The translations under genes and the position numbers were made by a program. 64,000 bases of DNA from Halictus rubicundus (lineage: Eukaryota > Arthropoda > Insecta > Hymenoptera > Halictidae), in assembly GCF_050948215.1 (NCBI RefSeq), contig NC_135152.1, positions 8,466,310-8,530,309 on the forward strand, read 5' to 3'. Shown here one piece after another: positions 11,430 through 23,469 of this stretch. Position 1 is the first letter of the stretch. Every line of letters begins with the position of its first letter. The notes under the pieces are model-generated. The model saw only the letters and a list, made by a program, of their open reading frames with translations, was not told where the DNA came from and did no database searches.

Positions 11430-12690
11430 CAAAATTGAAACGGATGAATGAAAATTGCGAATGGTCTCGCAGACGGTATACAGTGTTTGAGGGTCAGAAA
11501 ACTGCGTGTCGAGGGCGCACAGGAATCTGTGTTAGGCCACTTAATAAGCCCTCGCCTCTAATAAAATATAACCACGCGTTCCGTACAACAGTCCACCGAG
11601 GAGATATAAACGGAGGTCGGCTGTCCCAGGAACCCCGGCATCTCCAGCGGACAATTCCGCCGTCAATTTCAATTAGAAAAAACGCTGAGAGCAACGCCGG
11701 GTCCGCGAAGAATAAAAACTTACGGGGTTTCCTCTGGCAAAGACGGAAACAAGAGGCTCCATGCTTTCCTTAACAAGCTTCATTCTTCTTGTCATCCGAG
11801 GACCCGTACACTCTGTCCGGCCGGGAAAGAAAGCAATAAAACGGAATAAGAGAGAGGAATCTCCCGAACGTAAAACTAAAATTATTTTCGACCGCGCGCA
11901 CAACTCGTCCTTGGGATCCGCCGCGGCTCAGGGGCGTAAGGAGCTTACGCTAACTTCCGGGGGGCATCGTTTCGCTGAGAGTGACAGATTTAATTAGGCA
12001 CGCAATGTTACTCGAAAAATTGCGATGCTGGCGAATCGGAGGGCGGAAGACCGGCCGCCGGGGGATGCTGAATCGCTGCCGGCGAGGACGCAGCTCCGCT
12101 CACGGCTATCTTCATGGTGGGCCGAGAACCTCGTAGCCGGAGCTAGCTTTAATGAGGCAAGCGAGAACGGCCGTGTGGAACAACTGGGATTCAAGTACCC
12201 TAAGAAAGAAGGGATCTTGCTGCGTATCTGCCCGCCGGATCCACAGATAAACAGGCGCAGCCGCCTCCGCCGCCGCCGCCTGATTTTCACGGAAGACAAC
12301 ATTCAACTACCTGGAATTTAGCTACCGACAGTTTGGAACAAGTGTCTTGTTTCCGGACATGTGGTCGACGGTGTTGTCCTAATCCAAAAATCCTTCAGAA
12401 CTGCACAGTTTTAGAAATTCCAGACGAGATGATCGTACAAACTACTCTGATCACAAAGTTAACGAGGGTATCCTAATTTTCCCCTTTTTTCGTATAATTT
12501 GAAATTTTACTTTTATTTTAAAAAATGAGATAGCATATAGTAATAAAAATGTTTGGATGGTATTATAGGAACATGGAAAAGTGTTTGCAAATTTTTAGGA
12601 TTGTATAGAACACGAATATCTAAAAAAGCAACGTAGATTTCACAATAAATGTATCGGGAACTACCGGTGACGTGTGTTGTCTTTTAAACG
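11430..12690. other. Gene-free interval, CpG-rich in the middle
   Basis: Frames of up to 112 codons occur between 11435 and 12321 on both strands. None has a recognisable domain. The stretch CCGCCTCCGCCGCCGCCGCC near 12258 is a short trinucleotide run. From about 12330 the sequence becomes AT-rich. Confidence 0.4.
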
Positions 12691-12703
12691 TGACAAGATT
12701 TAA

Positions 12704-12902
12704 CCCTTATCATTATTCAAAATAGTTTTTACATTCTTAAATTTGTTTGTATTTAATAAATGACTAAACACTTCAGTATTGTACGAGCAAATTGCACCAT
12801 TTTCATATGTATAACACGAAAAAAAAAGTACATAGAAGGGAAATATTCTTGGTTGGAAAAAATGTTTCGTTTTGGAGTTAAAATAGCTTCGAGTGCAAAG
12901 GG
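12704..12902. mobile_element. TTAA-flanked piggyBac-like MITE, second copy
   Basis: Bounded by TTAA at 12700-12703 and 12903-12906. The right end is GCTTCGAGTGCAAAGGG, as in the 9.7-kb element. The left end has decayed to CCCTTATCATTATTC. Shared internal blocks include TAAATTTGTTTGTATTTAAT and AGAAGGGAAATATTC. It is 199 bp and noncoding. Confidence 0.8.
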
Positions 12903-12909
12903 TTAATTT

Positions 12910-14140
12910 ACTTCGATTTTTATAACATATGCTTGAACGAAGGAGTTCGCTAAGTAATGTCCCGTAATTTCAACGATTGTGAAATAAAAATTCCGAAATC
13001 CGCCGTTTGACTAACAGCGACAGGTGTTAAATACAGCAGACGAAAAAGTTGGATTGAAAATGAAGAAAACAGGATAACCAGAAACCAGAGATGCTGCCGC
13101 CCCCGAATCTCATGAAAACTCAATGTTGGGTAACAATGGCATAAACGCGTCCCAACATACAATCGTTTTAAACGGCAAAAGCAGCGGAATAGAAAGTAAA
13201 ACGCTGCATAAATACCTCATGAGCTTGTGTGCCAAACAATGAGCGACGAGCGGAAACGTTTCGGAACAACAACATAAAGTACAAACGGGCCGGGAACGAG
13301 CGTTGTGACGCTGCGAACCGTCATCGCGTAAGCGAGCCCGTCCGCTGCAAATCTCCCGGTAATGATGCTTATTAACGACACCCATGGCGTACACAATTCT
13401 CGGCGGCGTTCAGCTTAATGAGACATCCGTAACGTTGCGTGTTGCCAAGAAACGAACGTAGGAATCCCGCCGTTAACAATAACCGTCGCCTACCCCCGTC
13501 CTCTCTCCCTTGTCTATCCGTCACCTTTTCTCTCCGAAGTCAGACCAGAGGCTGAGATACGGAGATAAACAACGTCGCCTTGTTCCCTGACGAACAGAAG
13601 GGCGGTGTTCAGAGGGCAGAGTGTCAAAGAAGGGACGAGACGCACTCAACGAGCACCGAGGCACTGAGCAAACGTCTCGAGTTCGCGCGAACCTCTCAAA
13701 TCAGCTTCTATTAAGGAGCTACCCACCATTGGTAAAACAAGGAAAATCGATTCCCCAAAAATCCTACGCACGAGACTTAGTGAAATATAAACCTTAAACT
13801 AGATTTTCTGTTCCAGTGGAATTTTTTAAGAATACCATTTATTTTTATTCTTTTTTTTTAAGACTTGTTAAGATTTTTTTTATTATACTATGCGTGCTCT
13901 ACTACAATCTACACACTTTTGCCACCGTTTCATAATTTCAGTATCGCAGGAAATACAGGATTGACCACCAAGCTTCCACCCATTCGTTACTATTGATGCC
14001 AATGCCAGTTCAAGTAGTCCAAACCAATGATAATCACAAGGTGATACACTTGGACAGCATAGGGGATGTTCGGGAATCGCTCAATGCAGTTTTTTAAACT
14101 TTTTCTCGTGTTCCAACAGCTGCTTAAACAACCCCTGAGC
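12910..14140. other. Gene-free interval
   Basis: Mixed composition with no gene or repeat end recognised. A T-rich tract lies at about 13840-13890. Confidence 0.4.
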
Positions 14141-14147
14141 GACTTAA

Positions 14148-14365
14148 CCCTTAACGGTCCGGAAGTATTTCAAGTTTACTTCCCACCAGGTCCAAGCTAT
14201 TCTTCACACAAAGAGAAACTGTGGACTTGACATTTTTATATCCTGTATAGAAAGGAAAATATTTATATTTTATTTTTTTTTTATTTTTGCCGCGATATAC
14301 GCGGCATTGGACCCAGTAAGTAAAAGTGCCATGCCGCTTATATGACGGCATTGGTCCGTTAACGG
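14148..14365. mobile_element. TTAA-flanked piggyBac-like MITE, different family
   Basis: Bounded by TTAA at 14144-14147 and 14366-14369. The left end is CCCTTAACGGTCCGG and the inverted right end is CCGTTAACGGACCAATGCCG, giving an imperfect terminal inverted repeat of about 13 bp. An internal palindrome GCCGCGATATACGCGGC lies near 14290. The element is 218 bp and noncoding. Its interior differs from the 9.7/12.7-kb pair. Confidence 0.8.
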
Positions 14366-14369
14366 TTAA

Positions 14370-16970
14370 ATTCCAATAAGCATATCTTTTAGATTCTTTT
14401 CTGGGAAAATATTTGAAAACGTCGAAATTGTTTTTAACATTTCATTGCTGGATGTTTAAGCCTCTGTTTATAGAAAAAGTGCGGAGATCTTTTGGAATAA
14501 ATTACGTCAAGACGGACTCGAATCTTCTGGCAACCGTAGCAATTATTTTTCTACGTTTCTCAATAGTACGAAATTGTATAGTCAGACATCAATTTTATCA
14601 CATAGCATTCGGGTCTGTGGTGTAGCGTGGAGGTTATAGGTGACGATATGCGTCAGAATGAGCGTGTCCAGGTGGGGATTAGGCGGGGCCGAGACTTTGT
14701 AATCCCCATGTTGTCCCGAATCGCTTCTTGCGAGACGCGGACAAAACACTAAATACACGTAATACACTTTTGTTACTCCATTTTCATTTTTGTACGCTCG
14801 GCCTTCGGCTTGAAAAGATTGTGAACACAGACGCAAAACCAAGTTGAAGGGACTTCGAATGGAACGGGGAACGCGAGAAATATTTTACAAGGCGCGCGGA
14901 ATAAGAGGTTAAGTACATTGTGAAAAGCTGATTCGCCGAGAATTTCAAATCTTAGCCCAGCTTTTGCGGCTATTAATTAAAAACACCGTGGCGACCGTTT
15001 GTTCAGCGGAGAAACGAAAGAGCGGATTTTCACCGGGCATGGAAAATTGGAATGTGTCAACATAATTCCATTTTTATCATGGCGGCTGCCTTAACTTTTT
15101 TTTTTTTTTCGTTAAACAAAATCTCCGACTAAGGCTGCGATGAAAGAGGTTTAAAGAGTAGGAGGGATCGATTATTAAATAGCTCTGTTGATTAAACTAA
15201 ATTATCCTGATTGCAGTACTTGAAACTGAACGCGGTCAAAGAATTGTCCCATCACGATGTTTCGATGATTCAGTTTACGATGATTCATGCACGCCCTAAA
15301 TGCATAAACGTTCGTTGACTGAAATTCGTTTACACAAAAGATTATGTGACAAACAAAGAGCAAAGATGTTCGCCATTTTTTCGATTATTCGGCGCATTAT
15401 TATTTAGTGCTATTATTATTGTTCTTGAAACAACATACGTTAAAAAGTTACGATCACCTCAACTTAAAACCTCTAGAAATTAAGTCCGTATAAACAAATA
15501 AGAAAACTGACAACGAAAAGAAATGCGACAAATGCAACTAATTAGTCTTCGTTATTTGCATTAAGTGTAGGACAAACGTAGCGAGAATAATGAAAAGGTG
15601 GGCACAAAAATAAAATTAAGATATGAATGTGGGAGGCTCTAAAACAATACAGAAAATAAAATTATAGATCAAGGGTAGAAATTTTTTTTTATTTAAGAAG
15701 GGTAGAAATGAAACCAAGTAAACGAAACAATGAAGTGAAGGTGTGCAGAGACTGGGTACGGCGAATAACAAACGCTGTTATTAAAATGTAGCTCGACGAG
15801 TTGACTGTGCGGGGTAAGAAATGAAATAAGATTGTATTGTTAGTGCAAAAGGCGAGGTACAGTTGAAGAGTGTTGTTAAGCTATCCTTAATAACTTTGCA
15901 AAGTAAGTAAACATGCAACGACGATGGGGAACAAAGAAAAATGTATGACGAGCGGCAGAGAAACACGGAAACATAAGAAATTTATAAAATGAATACCTGT
16001 ATAAGGATGCTTTGCTAGAGAGTGTTTCGTTTCATTGGTACGCAAATAGCAACGAAAGAACTGTTTCTTTAAAACCATCGTTGACACGCTTACAAAACCG
16101 GAGAAACATTCTTTTGCTCGGAACTCTGTGTGCAGGCAAACGAGATAAATAAGAGATGAAAGTTAATTTCATACAACACACTGAATGAACAACCAGCGAC
16201 ACCGTCGCACAGAAACGCAGTAGACTTTCCGCCCGATTTCACGAGGAGGTATTCGAATTTCCTCCAATTACTTAAACCGAAGGAAATTAATTATAACTTA
16301 TCGAATCAAATCAAATTAATGTCGCGGTTCCGCCTCAATTTCGCAGTCTACTACGACGGCGGCGGCGGTGTCGGCGTGCACGCGCTCTCATTTTTCGGAG
16401 GAAATTAATTAATTTCGCGGGTGACTAATTCTATGAAAATAAAACCGACGGGAAAATTCAAATAGCCGGCGCATTGATCTCTGATAGTTCCCTGGTAGTT
16501 CCGACGGTTCCGGTTATTTCCGGTCGAACGAAATATTGTCCAATCAGCAGGATATTACTGTGTTCGGAGAACTTCAGCTTGACAGTAGTTCCGATAATAG
16601 GGGCTAAGCCGCAAGTCAGTTAATCGAGCATTCCGAAAAAATTGGTTCGTCGAACCGGAGTTCCGATAAACGGAGGGGTTCCGCCGACGCTTAGTTATTC
16701 CCGCGGATCGATTCCCGTACGTTTCGAAAGCTCGTATGAATTCCACGGGAATCGCGGCCGTCCACGGGTCAATATACTTTGATTTCCTGGCCCCGTTTCG
16801 CGGGGGCTCTCTCCCTGGAGACCGGCCGATCGATAAAAATCAGAGGAGTGTTTCATTTTAAACGACCGCCGCCCGGTCCGCCGATCAATCCTCGAAACAA
16901 CGCAATTTCTTAAGAAGACGAACAGTTGCCCGCATTTTCACTGCTATTCCCAAAAGAACCTCGGGGCCGG
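14370..16970. other. Gene-free interval
   Basis: Mostly AT-rich with a CpG-rich part from about 16200. Only short domainless frames are present. There are many TTAATTA-type AT motifs near 16260-16430, which are common in such DNA and not evidence of a regulatory element by themselves. Confidence 0.4.
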
Positions 16971-16978
16971 CGAAAATG

Positions 16979-16980
<2 letters not shown>

Positions 16981-17025
<45 letters not shown>
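16981..17025. repeat. (CT)n microsatellite
   Basis: About 22 uninterrupted CT units. Ser-Leu repeat frames on one strand and Arg-Glu repeat frames on the other are artefacts of this repeat. Confidence 0.97.
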
Positions 17026-17028
<3 letters not shown>

Positions 17029-17177
17029 CTCCCACGGCGAATCGATCTTTTCGAGAACATCTCCGCGACCGGAATCTAACGTTTCGCCCCAGTTCCACAC
17101 AAACCAGCGATCCGGGACAATCGTCGCTTTCCTTTCCCGGTCCCCAACATCCGAGAAGAATGTTTGATTCGGGCGTC

Positions 17178-17188
17178 GGGGGGGGGGG
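17178..17188. repeat. Poly-G tract
   Basis: A run of about ten consecutive G within GTCGG...CGGAG. A mononucleotide run is liable to length error in assembly. Confidence 0.9.
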
Positions 17189-17450
17189 GCGGAGCCGAGC
17201 AAACAAAGCACCAGTCGAAACAATACAGGGTCTTCCACCTAAGAATACCCACATGTCTTCTTCGTTTTCAATGATATAACCGGGTCACCGGTGCACCATT
17301 TAACCTTCCCACGTTCCTCCGAATGAAAGCTCACCTATTTTCGGACGCTGTGCAACGTTCGATTTCGGTCCGTTTCTGTTCGAAGATTCACAGGGTGTCC
17401 CGGGAAGTTTGGTACAGATTTATTTGCAAAAATAAGTCAGAATAAACGGA

Positions 17451-17624
17451 TAACATTTTTTCTCTATATATGTCGTCAAGGCCTGGATGATAAACGTCGC
17501 GGAATTATACCCACTACCGCGGGGTATACCCCGCCGAGGAGTGCAACACCACTCGGGTATGCCTCCTTAACGATACGTGACACCAGCAAGACTCGTGTTG
17601 TTGACATATATCGAGAATTCACTG
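17451..17624 (+). mobile_element. TA-MITE copy 5, left terminus lost
   Basis: It lacks the CAGTG start (the left edge reads TTTTTTCTCTATATATG) but has the rest of the family body. This includes a perfectly palindromic GCGGGGTATACCCCGC at 17519-17534 and the right terminus CGAGAATTCACTG. It sits inside DNA that begins with CAGGGTGTCCCGGGAAG at 17391, so it may be inserted in a CAGGGTG-type repeat. Confidence 0.8.
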
Positions 17625-17799
17625 TGAAAGGTCTTTCGTTGGATAAGATCACCTTCTTCCATTTTTCACGCCGATGTGATCGTTCTTCGGCAAACTCTAA
17701 TCGGACCTCTGTATGGCAACTTGTTAGTGCAGGTTTTTAATTTTAACTACGACTCTCCACTGTCTCAGAAAGAGTGTCGAAAGAAGAATGGTGGTTCCT

Positions 17800-17863
17800 G
17801 AGGTAGTTTCGATATATGTTCCTAGCTGAACCCGTGTTTTGGACATATATCGAGTAGACACTG
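17800..17863 (-). mobile_element. TA-MITE variant B, short remnant
   Basis: It holds TTTCGATATATGTTCC and AACCCGTGTTTTGGACATAT followed by CGAGTAGACACTG, matching the ends of the variant-B elements at 9.3 and 44.8 kb. Most of the interior is deleted. It lies 175 bp downstream of a main-family copy. Confidence 0.65.
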
Positions 17864-18314
17864 ACACATTGATACTGGTGTGTGCCCTGCGTCTCTCCTA
17901 TAATATTCTAGATTTGTCTGTAATATACTAGAAATGTCCAGCTGACCAACTAAAAAACTCCGTTTTCGATTGGTGTCCAATGACCCGGAACACGAGCAAC
18001 TCAGAACAACGACACACGACACGCACCAGTACCAATGTGTCTTTGACCCCCTGATGAAGCTAGCTGCAATGCTTGTGGGAAAATAATTCGTTCAGGACCC
18101 GGCTTACACCCGGAAGCCTGAACAATAAGCGTCCGTTTCGTTTTGCTACACTTTATCTGGGACATCCTATAGTTTTGTCGCAGGATGTACCACTCGTCCA
18201 GCCTCACCCTGTATAATTACTCGAACTTCCAGAGAACAATGAGAACTATCAAGAAGTCTCAATGTCCCAAAAGGGTTAAGTAACAACGCGTCTAATATTC
18301 GGGGTCATCAAATA

Positions 18315-18518
18315 CAATGAATTCCCGATATATGTCGACAACACGGGTCTTGCCAGTGACAGATATCGTCCAGGAGATACTATTATTCTTTGATCCGCGT
18401 GACCGTGTTATGTTTGCATTCCTCGGCGTCCGAGGCCTCTGCTATACCCCGCGGCAGCGTGAATAATTGCGCGGCATTTATCATCGAGGACTTGGCGACA
18501 TATACAGAGAAATCACTG
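18315..18518 (-). mobile_element. TA-flanked pogo/Tigger-like MITE, copy 6
   Basis: A minus-orientation copy with TA on both sides (18313-18314, 18519-18520). It starts CAATGAATTCCCGATATATG and ends ACAGAGAAATCACTG. It belongs to the subfamily with TACTATTATTCTTTGATCC. The GGCGTCCGAGGCC and CTATACCCCGCGG blocks are present. Confidence 0.9.
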
Positions 18519-18966
18519 TATTTCCGGTGACGTCGTTGGGACAGCTTGTATCCTGCGAGAAATCCGACGAAAAATTCCCGTGTTTTCCGTTGTCTGTTTA
18601 GGTCGTCGGATCCAGAAATCAAGCCGGTCGGGGAAACTCGGGTTCGCGAGCGCGGCCCGGGCACGTTGTCACTCGGAGAGGGTACCCGTAGGGTCGACAA
18701 GCGACGACGCGCGGGATTTTAGCTTACTGCATCGGGAACGCGAACTCTCGGCGACGGCTGGAAAGTTTCCCGTGGGGAGAACGTTTCTGGTACACCGGCG
18801 ACGCATCCGATCGCAGCTTCGCGTCATTCGAACGTCCCGGGAACGGTCGTGTAAGAAGAGTGCACGCGAGGAAAGGCATGATGGGAGGGGAGGGGTGGGG
18901 TGAGGGTGCGAGAGAAGGAGAAGGATCGAAATAAACGTCGCGCGTCGTCGGTGAAACTGCGAACGA

Positions 18967-19003
<37 letters not shown>
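18967..19003. repeat. (GA)n microsatellite
   Basis: About 18 GA units. They account for the Arg-Glu-rich frame on the plus strand and the Ser-Leu-rich frame on the minus strand in this area. Confidence 0.95.
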
Positions 19004-19008
<5 letters not shown>

Positions 19009-19009
19009 G

Positions 19010-19426
19010 ACGATCGACGACGGTCGCTTCTGAGAAACGGATGAAAGACCGGAAGAGCCATGGTTTTTTTATTTGCTCGATAAAGTAAAGGCCACGGTGA
19101 GACGGGCGGGCCGTGGACGGTGACTGGAAGTCGGGATCGGGAAACGTGTCGAAGAATAAAGGCCGGGTAGACGGAGGTGGACGAGGAACGAGAGTTCTGA
19201 CAGATTTCCCTTTTAGCAACTTTTGTCTTTTACTCCTGGAAGCAGACACGGCTTTCCAGTTGCTATCGTTCTGACAGAGTAACTCTGCATACAAGACATC
19301 TCCATTTAGATGCCACCCGCCGCGCCCCCCACGGCTTCCGGTTTTTCCCACTGGCCCCGGTTCGCGAAAAGCCGCCCTCCGGTCCGTCACCTTTCCGCTC
19401 GTTCTTTTTTTCCACCCCCGCCCTCC

Positions 19427-19498
<72 letters not shown>

Positions 19499-20060
19499 CC
19501 TCTCTCTCGCACTTTAACGGCCAGGCAAACGTTTCTCGCGTTTCCTTTCTATTTCTCTACGTCTTTCTTTTACACCACGGCTATTTTCTCCCGACCTTTT
19601 CAACGGCCCGCGTCCCCGCGACGCGACGTGCGTCTCCCGTTTTCATATCGACTGCGCGCGGAACGACGCGACGCGGTTTCTTCCGATCTCGCCATTTTTC
19701 CTCGGCCAACGCTCTACAGCCTTCCCGTCGCTTCTTTCGCAACGAGGTCGTACGTTACACCGTGTTATCAGATAATCATACGGCGCGCGGCGCCTTTGTG
19801 GTCAACCGAGGATCGGTCTATGCGCCGCCGATGAATAGCCGCGTTCCGGAGAATTATTTTGCTGATGAACTGCCAAGGACTATCGACGCGTTTTATAGCC
19901 TGTGCTGAACGGTTCGAGCGAATCACGAGGCTGGAAAAACGATGAAAATATCGCGTATTTTAACGCTAGATTTACGGGACCCGTCAACAAGACAGGTTTT
20001 GCATTCTGTAATTTACAATTATTGTGATTGTAAACATGAATTTATAGGAAATTTATTTGA
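19010..20060. other. CpG- and pyrimidine-rich gene-free interval
   Basis: Frames of 174 codons (19310-19834, plus) and 188 codons (18824-19390, minus) run through microsatellites and give Ser/Leu/Arg-biased products without a domain. I do not call them genes. Confidence 0.4.
19431..19496. repeat. (TC)n microsatellite, longest in the window
   Basis: About 33 TC units, followed by a C-run and TCTCTCTCGC. Confidence 0.97.
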
Positions 20061-20071
20061 CACACTCCTTA

Positions 20072-20142
20072 CAGGGTATACGGGTAGTGGGGATAATCCC
20101 GCGACATTTATCATCCAGGACTTGACGACGAGAAATCAGTTG
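20072..20142 (-). mobile_element. TA-MITE fragment
   Basis: It contains CAGGGTATACGGGTAGTGGG, then GATAATCCCGCGACATTTAT and CATCCAGGACTTG, which is the right third of a minus-orientation main-family copy. The CATATAT part of the terminus is missing, so the fragment ends AGAAATCAGTTG. Confidence 0.65.
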
Positions 20143-20953
20143 TACATACCGCAAGTTTTTATTATAATAGATCTTCGTGTAGCACGCAGATTGTAGTAGT
20201 ACAAAGACGATGAGAAATAATTTCGTTTCGTTCAACCGTAACCACGGAAATACGTCCCCTCTTCCCGTTTACTGTCAAGGGGAACTCATCCCTAATTCAG
20301 AAACGGTGCGTTCAGCAGCTTTAATAGCAATTTATGTATCATAAAGCCACACGTGCGGCAGAAATCAAGATGCCAAGCGGAACGAATCCGGGAATTATGA
20401 GGTGAGGGTCTTCGCACCCTTAGTCACCCATCTCACGCACTACCCCTGCCGTTGTAGGGGTGTACGAATTTTTCCAGAACTCGCCCCGCAATATTCCATT
20501 AGCTTGGTGTACATAAAATTGCCGTTTGCTGCTCGGGAATTTATATGAAAATTTGTTTTTCTTTCCAACTAAATCATTTCGTTCCATTTAACCGTTTTAT
20601 TGCGCGGCATAATTGATTGCAGTAGTTGGTTCGGTGGAACGGTTACCTGGGTACATTAGTACAATAAATCGTGTTCTACGTACATGTATCGGTTTAGATC
20701 GAACTGTTTGAAATGTGCAATATTCATTTTTGAATAATGAAGAATATCGATATCATCGGTTCGGATAATCGAAGTTCCTCTGAATTAACCAGACAGGTAC
20801 ACACTGTTTGGTCTCGTTTCAATCAGAAAAATGTTACGAACAGGTTGGCAGAAGTTTCACAAAAAAATAATGAAACAATGAAAACCAAATACGCGACGGT
20901 GGGGATAAAATTTTCAGAAATGTCGCGCACGTCTCTGTCACACATGTCAAGAC

Positions 20954-21040
20954 ACTACTTTATAACGAGGTTTATAATGAGATTTACAAGATACTGATCA
21001 TAGCTACTTTATAACGAGATTTATAAGACACTAATGCAAA
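20954..21040. repeat. Short tandem duplication, period about 50 bp
   Basis: CTACTTTATAACGAGGTTTA and CTACTTTATAACGAGATTTA occur about 50 bp apart, with related ACAAGATACTGAT and ATAAGACACTAAT following each. Confidence 0.6.
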
Positions 21041-21088
21041 AACACGAGATTCGTCCGAATCGTGTGCTTCGAAATCTGTGATGCTATA

Positions 21089-21284
21089 CAGTGAATTCTC
21101 GATATTTGTCAACAACACGGCTCTTGCCAGCGTCATATATCGTCCAGGAGACATAACCGAGCCGTGTTATGTTTACTCTCCTCGACGTCCTAGGCCCCTC
21201 ACTGGTATGTATACCCTACAGTGGTGGGGATAATCCGCGACGTTTATCATCCAGGGCTTGGCGACATATATCGAGAAATCACTG
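21089..21284 (-). mobile_element. TA-flanked pogo/Tigger-like MITE, copy 7
   Basis: A minus-orientation 196-bp copy with perfect TA duplications (21087-21088, 21285-21286). It starts CAGTGAATTCTCGATATTTG and ends CGAGAAATCACTG. It retains CCGAGCCGTGTTATGTTTAC rather than the TTCTTTGATCC insert, so it belongs to the standard form. Confidence 0.92.
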
Positions 21285-21289
21285 TAGTG

Positions 21290-23380
21290 ATAATCAGGAT
21301 TGCAAGACGCGTCGCGGTGCCCAAGCAATATCGATTTTTAGTTTGCGAAGGGAACCAAGAGAAGCCGAGAAGAGCGAGTCAGAGATAACGGGTGGGGGGA
21401 GGGGGGAAGCCCATCCGTAATATTTTCAATCCAGTGCCGGCGGAGACAAAAGTCGAGCGATTATTTCCTGCAAAACCCGCGCGGCTCGGCCCACGTAGTG
21501 GTTACATCGACTATATCCGAAACTCACGGTACAATGAACCGTTTCAACGCTGGCAAAGCTAACGATGTGACTATGGCTCGTAGAAGAGGATATTAGAGTT
21601 CGATATCCTCGGGGGCTGAGTATCGATTTCCGTGAGATAGGTCACAGTGTTCCAGTGCCACGATGAAATCGCGACACAGACAACGGGAAGGGGGGGGGGG
21701 TTGGCGAGGGGCGTGGGGGGCAGAGACGGGGGTTGGAAAAAGAGTCGACGGCACCCGGGATCAAAGTTCGTACACAAGGGTGGCTTAGCTCGGGTGTAGA
21801 AACAGGAAAATGAGGGGGAAAGTGTACGAGAGCGACTGCTGCTTCGGGCTGATCGATCTTAAACACGCCTACGCGCCACATACTACCGGCGTAACGATTC
21901 CACGAGTATAGAAACGCGAAGCGGAACAAGTCCTCCAGCGAAACACCGATCCTTGCATCCTAGATATCGGGGCATTCCTCTCGCTGAGAGTTTCAACAAG
22001 TTGTTTCGAACTGTAACGATCTGTATTAGGCATCCGAACTGAAGATCCGTTTGAACGATGCAGAGAAAATAGAATAATCGATAATAAGAATGATCGATAA
22101 CACGATAAAATAAGTTATACCAACTCTAAATCTGTCATCTGAACGTTGCATAGCTAAACTAGCACTATAAGAACGGTGTATTATAATGTCGAGTGACTCG
22201 GGGAATCGTGAAAAATTGGAGGAATCAGTGGCAACAACTTAAAGAGTTAAACAGCTCAAAGAAGCCGTTACGTAATTCGATCGTGAAAATTCCTGTTTCA
22301 ATTATTACCTTCACGCAGTTCCCGCAGTAAAACACTAAGTACGAACTGCGCGAAGATCTCCCGAGCTTTCTTCAATTTACAGAACGTTAAGCTTGTTAGA
22401 CAAGAAAGTACTTAGCGCGAGACAGAGGAACGCGAAACGTCTGATGAAATCTGAGATTGACGACTAAAGGACACCGGAGTTAATTAACTTTTTGCTTTTA
22501 CATACACTTCACTCGGGCGAGGCAAAGCTTGTCGCTGCGATGTCTGCGTTACTCTTAATTAAGTTATTCAGCGAGACACCGTTCACCTTGTGAATCTAAC
22601 GATTGTATCATCTGAAGGACACTCTTCAATCCTGAGCAAAAATTTATCTGAGTCGATCTAACCCACAGGACGGACTTCATCAGGAGGGGATTTCCTAAAA
22701 TTCATAATTCTCTGAAACATTAAAACAATTTAGTAGAAGAAGACTTCTGTGCACTCTGCGCAACAAACTGTACAAAATTAACATTACTATCTTTAATTAA
22801 ACCGCGAGGTAGCGAGTTGCGTCGTTGCGTCAAATGACTTGGATTGTTTTTCACTAAAATGAATTTTTTCGATGAACTGAAAGGTGTATTTCAAGTGCAT
22901 CGCGACTGCGCCAAGTAGTCGTTAAATGAACAAGCACAGTAGGAACCTGATTAATTAATACTTAAACAATACGACGTACAGCCCGTCATTCCGTGCTTTG
23001 ACATTAAATTTTGACATCAAGACCCGTCTCTCGCGGCTGAGCAGTTAATAACTTTTACGTTTGGTAAAGTAAACGACACACGCGGCAGACGTATTAAATT
23101 CCGAAGGCAGTGATCATCTTTTCACGATCGGTGTAGTAAAAATTCGAACGTTACTCTGACGCGGTCCAATATAATTTGCTACAGACGCATAAAGATCCGC
23201 AGTCTGGTAATAACCGATCGACGCGCATTGAGAATCCTCGCGGAATAACGCTGGATCCCGGAGACTCGGCTCATAATGGGCGGTCGGAATTGCTGATCCA
23301 GACAGCCGGATCCGCGAGTCACGTAGTCAAGAAGCCATTTACTTATTGGAGTCTGTTCAACCCTGGCGTATTGTTTACAG
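21290..23380. other. Gene-free interval
   Basis: G-rich runs at 21395-21410 and 21690-21720, otherwise unremarkable DNA without gene signals. A hAT-like right end (ACGCATAAAGATCCGCAGTC, then TG) lies at 23185-23206 with no matching left end seen. Confidence 0.4.
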
Positions 23381-23388
23381 AGAAAGAA

Positions 23389-23430
23389 AGAGAGAGAGAG
23401 AGAGAGAGAGACGACGACGACGACGACGAC
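23389..23430. repeat. (AG)n followed by (ACG)n microsatellite
   Basis: About 11 AG units run directly into about 7 ACG units. Arg-Glu and poly-Asp/poly-Arg frames here are artefacts. Confidence 0.95.
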
Positions 23431-23469
23431 GGGGTCGAATGAAGAACGAGGTCGATTTCCGCGGAACTA

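Noticed and set aside
17391..18211. A single element spanning CAGGGTGTCCCGGG to CCTCACCCTG
   Set aside because: Only CAGGGTG is shared between the two ends, and the left end is not preceded by TA. The ends may belong to two different copies, so no element was drawn.
18824..19834. Frames of 188 and 174 codons with Ser-Leu and Arg-Glu repeats, resembling SR-type proteins
   Set aside because: The repeats are direct translations of (CT)n/(GA)n microsatellites and the flanking parts have no domain.
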